From Bacteroidota bacterium (lineage in GTDB: Bacteria; Bacteroidota; Bacteroidia; 2-12-FULL-35-15), in assembly GCA_947479085.1 (NCBI GenBank), contig CANJYB010000003.1, forward strand, positions 1 through 64,000: DNA of 64,000 nucleotides, given 5' to 3'. The position numbers and the translations under genes were made by a program. Of this stretch, positions 59,747 to 64,000 are shown one piece after another. Every line of letters starts with the position of its first letter. Positions within the stretch are counted from its first letter, which is position 1. The notes beneath the pieces are model-generated. The model had not been told where the DNA came from, searched no databases, and saw only the letters and a list, made by a program, of their open reading frames with translations.

Positions 59747-61138
59747 ATGAAAATAAATTACAAAATGATTTCTAAACAAATAAAAATGGCATGCGCAGTA
59801 AGTTTACTATTACTGGCAGGTAAAACATTTTCGCAAAATCAAAATGCCCTTAACTTTGACGGAGTGGATGATAACGTGACTGCTCCTAATGCATCTGGAT
59901 TGATAGCAAACTCAATGCAAATATCGATGTCATGTTGGGTTTACCCTACCAATGCTGCTCCAGGGTTCCCGGATTTTGATGGCTTTGCCGGGTTCAGAAA
60001 TAATACTGATGCTGACTTTTATATGCTTCAACTTACGGCTTCCAGCCTTGAGTGCCGTTTCAGAAATAGTAGCGGAGTTAATTATGATATTGTTTCAAAC
60101 GGATTGGTTTTAAACACCTGGCAACATTACACAATGACTTATGATGGAATAAAACTAAGAGTTTATAGAAACGGGGTAATAAGCGACTCATTGGCAGCTT
60201 CTGGTGCAATCACTAATACTGCAGAATCTTTTTATGTGGGTGATCTTCCTTACCAGGGCACCGATTTTTATTTAACAGGTCAATTGGATGAAGTGAGTCT
60301 TTGGGGGCAATCCCTCTCTGCTTCTGATGTAAGTTGCATATATTTAAATGGAATAGATTCTAGCAATAATAATCTTGAGTTATTGTATCGTTTTAACCAG
60401 GGAACTGCTGGAGGAACAAATACTGGAATAGCCAGCCTGTTGGATTCCAAATCAAATATTAACGGGACTATTGCCAATATGGCGCTCACAGGAACTACTT
60501 CCAATTTTGTAATAGGTATTGATAATTCCTTTACCCGTGCAGGTGTGGTTTGTTCGGGACATGCTTACAATTTTTACGGGCAGAATTTAACAGCAGCCGG
60601 TACTTATACAGGTTATGCGCCTGTTTCAGGAGCTTGTGACTCCACTATTATATTAACCTTAACCACCATTGATACTTCGGTAGTTTTGGTCGGAGGCGCA
60701 TTACATTCCAATCAATCGGGAGGTGTTACTTATCAATGGATTAATTGCGCTACAGGAGCGGTTGGAGGTGCTACCAGCCAGAATTTTACTCCAACCGCAA
60801 ATGGCAATTATCAATGTGTGATCAGTTCTCCAAACGGATGTTTTGCCTCTTCAGGCTGTCATCATTTTGGTGCTGCGGGTATTTATGAAAATGCATTGGA
60901 TAATTTAATTTCAGTTTATCCTAACCCGACAAATGCTTTATTCACCATTAACACGGATAAAATAAAAATAAAGGAAATAAGAGTGGTGAATATTTTAGGC
61001 AAAGAAATATTGGAGCAAAAAGATGATTCTAAAAAAATGAATTATTCAATTGATATTTCAAACCAACCTATGGGAATATATTTTGTTACCATTCTTACTG
61101 AATCAGGGCAGGTAAATAAAAAGATTATAAAGCAATAG
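59747..61138 (+). CDS. Secreted LamG-domain protein with T9SS sorting domain
   Basis: A 463-aa exported protein. The signal peptide ends near KTFSQNQ (an internal Met at codon 7 could also start it). Residues about 33-215 are a LamG/concanavalin-like fold (ALNFDGVDDNVTAP, SCWVYPTNA, NTWQHYTMTYDGIKLRVYRNG, GQLDEVSLWGQSLS). A short Ig-like part follows, and the last 75 residues (SVYPNPTNALFTIN, ILGKEILEQ, GIYFVTILTESG) are the T9SS sorting domain. It probably binds a polymer at the cell surface. Confidence 0.83.
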   Translation: MKINYKMISKQIKMACAVSLLLLAGKTFSQNQNALNFDGVDDNVTAPNASGLIANSMQISMSCWVYPTNAAPGFPDFDGFAGFRNNTDADFYMLQLTASSLECRFRNSSGVNYDIVSNGLVLNTWQHYTMTYDGIKLRVYRNGVISDSLAASGAITNTAESFYVGDLPYQGTDFYLTGQLDEVSLWGQSLSASDVSCIYLNGIDSSNNNLELLYRFNQGTAGGTNTGIASLLDSKSNINGTIANMALTGTTSNFVIGIDNSFTRAGVVCSGHAYNFYGQNLTAAGTYTGYAPVSGACDSTIILTLTTIDTSVVLVGGALHSNQSGGVTYQWINCATGAVGGATSQNFTPTANGNYQCVISSPNGCFASSGCHHFGAAGIYENALDNLISVYPNPTNALFTINTDKIKIKEIRVVNILGKEILEQKDDSKKMNYSIDISNQPMGIYFVTILTESGQVNKKIIKQ

Positions 61139-61160
61139 CTAAACTAGTTTACTTTTTTTT

Positions 61161-61239
61161 AGATTCCTCACTTCGTTCGGAATGACAGGTTCTCCCTAAT
61201 TAATAATGATTCTGTCATTCCGAAAGAAGTGAGGAATCT
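61161..61239. repeat. Dispersed inverted repeat, 28-bp arms
   Basis: The arms at 61161-61188 and 61212-61239 match with one mismatch around a 23-nt loop. The wording CATTCCGAA...GAAGTGAGGAATCT is familiar to me from many Bacteroidota genomes as a dispersed intergenic repeat; this is from memory. Confidence 0.7.
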
Positions 61240-61305
61240 GAATTTGTTTAGTAGTTTAAGCAATAACAAAAGATTAGCTACCTACTAAGTTTAATGAATC
61301 TATTT

Positions 61306-61346
61306 AAACCAAAAAAGCGAAAGATATTCTTTCGCTTTTTTGGTTT
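61306..61346. terminator. Perfect 19-bp hairpin terminator
   Basis: The arms at 61306-61324 and 61328-61346 are fully complementary with a 3-nt loop, contain A6 and T6 runs and a GCGAAAGA core. It can act on both strands. Confidence 0.75.
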
Positions 61347-61456
61347 CTTAAGGTTTTAAATGTGCAATATTGTTTAATGGCGTTCCTTAACATTAAAATT
61401 ACACTTTCTTTATAAAACCGTAATCCGTTTCCTTTCCTTAAAAGTTTATTGTTATT

Positions 61457-61464
61457 TAATTTTG
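61457..61464 (+). promoter_or_regulatory. Chromosomal -7 promoter box (TAATTTTG)
   Basis: An exact TAnnTTTG match, 16 nt upstream of the ATG at 61481, giving a short leader. Confidence 0.6.
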
Positions 61465-61480
61465 TGTTGCAATAAAAACA

Positions 61481-61804
61481 ATGAAAAAGTATCTCATCAC
61501 CTGTTTAGTCATCTTCTCTTCGCTTATCGTATTTGCTGGTAATCCATCAAGTACCAGTGAGAAAAAATCTACTGCATTGGTATCTGGTAAGGTGATTGAT
61601 AATGTTTCTGGGGAAGAAATTGCAGGTGCGGAAATTGTAGTTAATGATAAAATTATTTATACGGACCTGGATGGTAATTTCTCGTGCACCATTGATGTGA
61701 ACAATACCGAAGCAGTAATAAAGTATATTTCTTATAACGATAGCAAGGTGAAAATAAACCCTTACTGTTATAATACCCTTTCCATAGAATTAACATCAAA
61801 GTAA
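61481..61804 (+). CDS. Small secreted carboxypeptidase-regulatory-like domain protein
   Basis: A 107-aa protein with a signal peptide (ends near IVFAGNPSS) and one carboxypeptidase D regulatory-like domain: VSGKVIDNVSGEEIAGAEIVVNDKIIYTDLDGNF. The same domain forms the N-terminus of TonB-dependent transporters, but no plug or barrel follows, so it is a stand-alone periplasmic or surface domain. Function unknown. Confidence 0.8.
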   Translation: MKKYLITCLVIFSSLIVFAGNPSSTSEKKSTALVSGKVIDNVSGEEIAGAEIVVNDKIIYTDLDGNFSCTIDVNNTEAVIKYISYNDSKVKINPYCYNTLSIELTSK

Positions 61805-61821
61805 CATTCCTTACAACCTGT

Positions 61822-61856
61822 AAAAGCGCCTGTAATAGTAATTACAGGCGCTTTTT
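61822..61856 (+). terminator. Rho-independent terminator
   Basis: A 15-bp stem (AAAAGCGCCTGTAAT and its complement) with an AGTA loop and T5 tail, 18 nt after the 61481 gene. Confidence 0.88.
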
Positions 61857-61911
61857 GTTTTCATTCTTCAACTTACAAGTTAATTTAATATTAACTTAAC
61901 ATGAAAGCATT

Positions 61912-61919
61912 TACCTTTG
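61912..61919 (+). promoter_or_regulatory. Chromosomal -7 promoter box (TACCTTTG)
   Basis: An exact TAnnTTTG match, 60 nt upstream of the ATG at 61980. Confidence 0.6.
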
Positions 61920-61979
61920 TGTTAACAAAAGAGTAAATAATTAGTTCTCTCTTTTTAATCAAATAAAAACTTTGAAACC

Positions 61980-62447
61980 ATGAAAAAATTAATCTTTATA
62001 ACCATCGCAATCATAGTGTTTGCTTTTGGAACATCGGCTCAAAACATTACTGTAAAGGAAGGAATGTATTATGAACAAGGGAAATTATATACAGGAACCT
62101 ATACTGAACTTAATGTTTCAGGTAGTAAAAAACTGACCGCAACAATTGTTGATGGAAAAATGAATGGGGCTGTAACTTACTATTTCGATAATGGAATGAT
62201 AATGGAAACTGGCGAATTTGCTGCTAATGAAAAAAGCGGTCAATGGCTTAGGTATGACGAAACCGGAAGAAAAACCGGGGAGGCACATTACCTTGCTGGA
62301 AAAAAAGACGGTAACTGGATGATATGGGATTTTAACGGAAATAAACGAAGCGAAATGCACTACGCAAAAGGTGAAAAAGTTGGGAAATGGATGCAGTGGG
62401 ATGAGATAGGAAATGTAACCAGCGAAAAAGTATATACTACATTATAA
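61980..62447 (+). CDS. Secreted MORN-like repeat protein
   Basis: A 155-aa protein with a signal peptide ending near GTSAQN and four to five MORN-type repeats (GKMNGAVTYYFDNG, GQWLRYDETGRKTGEAHY, GNWMIWDFNGNKRSEMHY, GKWMQWDEIGN). The same repeats occur in YwqK-like proteins sometimes labelled as antitoxins, but the signal peptide speaks against a cytoplasmic antitoxin here. Probably a periplasmic or surface protein of unknown role. Confidence 0.8.
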   Translation: MKKLIFITIAIIVFAFGTSAQNITVKEGMYYEQGKLYTGTYTELNVSGSKKLTATIVDGKMNGAVTYYFDNGMIMETGEFAANEKSGQWLRYDETGRKTGEAHYLAGKKDGNWMIWDFNGNKRSEMHYAKGEKVGKWMQWDEIGNVTSEKVYTTL

Positions 62448-62463
62448 TAGATTCGAATTCCTA

Positions 62464-62499
62464 TTCAGTAAGTATAGTTATTTTACTATACTTACTGAA
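62464..62499. terminator. Perfect 15-bp hairpin between convergent genes
   Basis: TTCAGTAAGTATAGT, a 6-nt loop and the exact complement. It overlaps the stop codon of the adhesin gene at 62478-62480 and probably ends transcription from both sides. Confidence 0.6.
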
Positions 62500-64000
62500 C
62501 CCATAAAGTGGTGGGTATCTCCGTAAATATCGGAGAGTTGTACTTTCCAAACATAAACATCAATCTCCGATACCTCTATTCCATTATTTGCTTTGCCATC
62601 CCAACCTGTTGAAGCATTGTGAGTATAATAAATCATATTTCCCCATCGGTCGAAAATCCACATTTCAAAAGAAGAATTATCCCAACCGGAACCTTTAGGC
62701 ATAAAATAATCATTGGTGCTGTTATGGTTGGGCGAAAAAGCATTGGGTGCATAAAAAGTAAACCCGTTGCTGATAACCACATAATGAATAACAGTATCTG
62801 TGCACCCCTGTGAAGTAGTAATAATTAATGTTACCGGGAAAGTGCCGAGTGAACTGTAGGTATGAACTGGGTTATTATCTATTGCACTTGAATTATCCCC
62901 AAAATTCCATAACCAGGAGGCTGCACTTTGCGTTTGATTGTAAAAATAAATAACAGGATTGTCCAGGCTGGTTTCTGTTGGAGTACTTGTAAATTCAGCT
63001 TGTACACCCACAGGATTAGATAATCCGATGCAGGCAGTATCGGTGCAGCCATTCGCATCAGTTGCAGTTACGCAATAATTTCCCACCCCGATATTTATTA
63101 AGCTATCATTTGTTGAACCATTATCCCATTGATAATTATAGGGCAGTGTTCCTCCCGTAACAGTAGTTATAGCCATACCATTGCTTTGATTGTGACAAAT
63201 AATCGGCAAAGAAGAAACATTAGCAATGATGTTTCCGATACTTTGAATAGTTGCTAAGGCAGTGGTAGTACAGCCGTTATTATCAGAAACAGAAACAGTA
63301 TAATTTCCAGGAGCCAATGATGAGGCTATTGTTCCATTGCCGCCAGTAGGCAGCCAGGAGTAAGTGTATGGCAATGTTCCACCTGCAGCGGTTACGGTTG
63401 CTGTTCCATTGTTAAGTGTGCATTGCGAAGGGGTGTTCATTACATTAGCTGTTAGCGCACTTGCCGGCTGTGACACCGTGGTGGATGCATTTGCAGTGCA
63501 GGAATGTGCATCTGTTATGGTAACCGAATAAGTCCCTGCTATTAACCCGGAAGCGGTGGATGTATTTCCCGCGCTGGCAGACCATGTATAGGTATAGGGT
63601 GGAGTGCCACCTGTGGCAATAGCAGTAGCGGTTCCATTATTTCCTGCAAAACAACTAACCGGAGTGGAAGATGCAGTTGCGGAAAGTGCAGTAGTTGGTT
63701 GTGTAATGGTGGCAGTTGCAGTAACTGTGCAACCATTAAAATCTGTTGTGGTTACTGTATACGTACCAATTCCAAGTCCCGAAAGAGTGGCATTGGTTCC
63801 TCATCCTATCCATTGATAAGTATAAGGCAATGTGCCTCCTGTTGCAGTAACTGTAGCTGTTCCGTTAGTTCCACCAAAACAGCTTACCGGAGTATTACTT
63901 GTGGAAGCAGTTAATACAGAAGGTTGCGAAATAGTAGCAGTGGCGGTGGCAGAGCAAGCTCCCGCTGAAGTTACCGCAACTGTGTAAGTGGCTGGTGCAA
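62478..64000 (-). CDS. 3' part of a SprB-repeat adhesin with gliding-motility C-terminal domain; contains an in-frame TGA
   Basis: The frame runs from the right window edge to 62478. It consists of SprB-type repeats of about 80 residues ([19 protein letters not shown], then [16 protein letters not shown]), a PKD domain ([32 protein letters not shown]), and a C-terminal gliding-associated T9SS type B domain ([18 protein letters not shown], then [10 protein letters not shown]). It should be exported to the cell surface as an adhesin. A TGA at 63803-63801 interrupts a repeat where GGA is expected (QWIG-stop-GTNAT); the frame continues on both sides. This is a nonsense mutation or a base-call error. 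The 5' part is outside the window. Confidence 0.85.

Noticed and set aside
63801-63803. TGA read as glycine
   Set aside because: The context predicts Gly, but TGA serves as a stop for other genes here, for example the helicase at 446, so a changed code is not supported.

Overview
The window is AT-rich Bacteroidota DNA. The evidence is the classic Bacteroidota division/cell-wall order (mraZ-rsmH-ftsL-ftsI-murE-mraY-murD-ftsW-murG-murC-ftsQ-ftsA-ftsZ), several secreted proteins with type IX secretion (T9SS) sorting domains, a SprB-repeat adhesin with a gliding-type C-terminus, and chromosomal promoters of the TAnnTTTG type. I see no rRNA or tRNA gene. I would not name a genus.

Positions 1 to about 20640 are the right part of an integrated mobile element whose left end lies outside the window. 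It ends in a large serine integrase (19020-20639) that has cut the chromosomal comM gene; the 5' part of comM remains at 20614-21468. The element carries (i) a minus-strand operon of a PPP-type phosphatase, an Upf1-like helicase and a partial winged-helix-like protein, probably a cargo/defence module; (ii) a run of about 15 short orphan genes (4180-11392) with a DUF932 protein; (iii) a small resolvase; (iv) a DUF2779 nuclease; (v) an orphan mobile mystery protein A; (vi) a small protein with a possible sigma-4-like helix-turn-helix and a DUF5131 (phage Gp37/Gp68) protein; (vii) a hairpin-rich noncoding stretch, a 69-bp tandem array and a 545-aa protein with polymerase palm motifs of the family A/T7 RNA polymerase superfamily; (viii) the integrase. 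No relaxase or conjugation gene is visible in this part.

The main discovery candidate is a rigid two-part signal upstream of most element genes: TTC followed by a T tract, then ACCTATAA starting 18 bp after the first T of the tract (15 of 16 clear sites; one has 17), on both strands. It is unlike the chromosomal TAnnTTTG promoters. It precedes the small genes, resolvase, nuclease, sigma-like gene and integrase. It is absent from the phosphatase/helicase operon, mmpA and the polymerase-like gene. This looks like an element-specific transcription system; the polymerase-like and sigma-like proteins are the candidate readers.

Positions 20640-42450 are chromosome: secreted T9SS proteins (an Omp28-like protein, a paralogous trio at 30255-36284 including an M43 protease), gmhA, a response regulator, a repeat-only homing-endonuclease-associated protein, a LytTR regulator followed by a LytTR-like direct repeat and promoter, a ParE-type toxin-antitoxin pair, dsbD, tilS and pabB. 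Two 21-bp tandem arrays (27721-27850, about 40500-40860) stand out. Positions 42700-58347 are the dcw cluster under a three-repeat MraZ operator. Positions 58414-64000 hold an SRPBCC protein, DUF1697, a LamG/T9SS protein, two small secreted proteins and the 3' part of a large SprB-repeat adhesin that contains an in-frame TGA.
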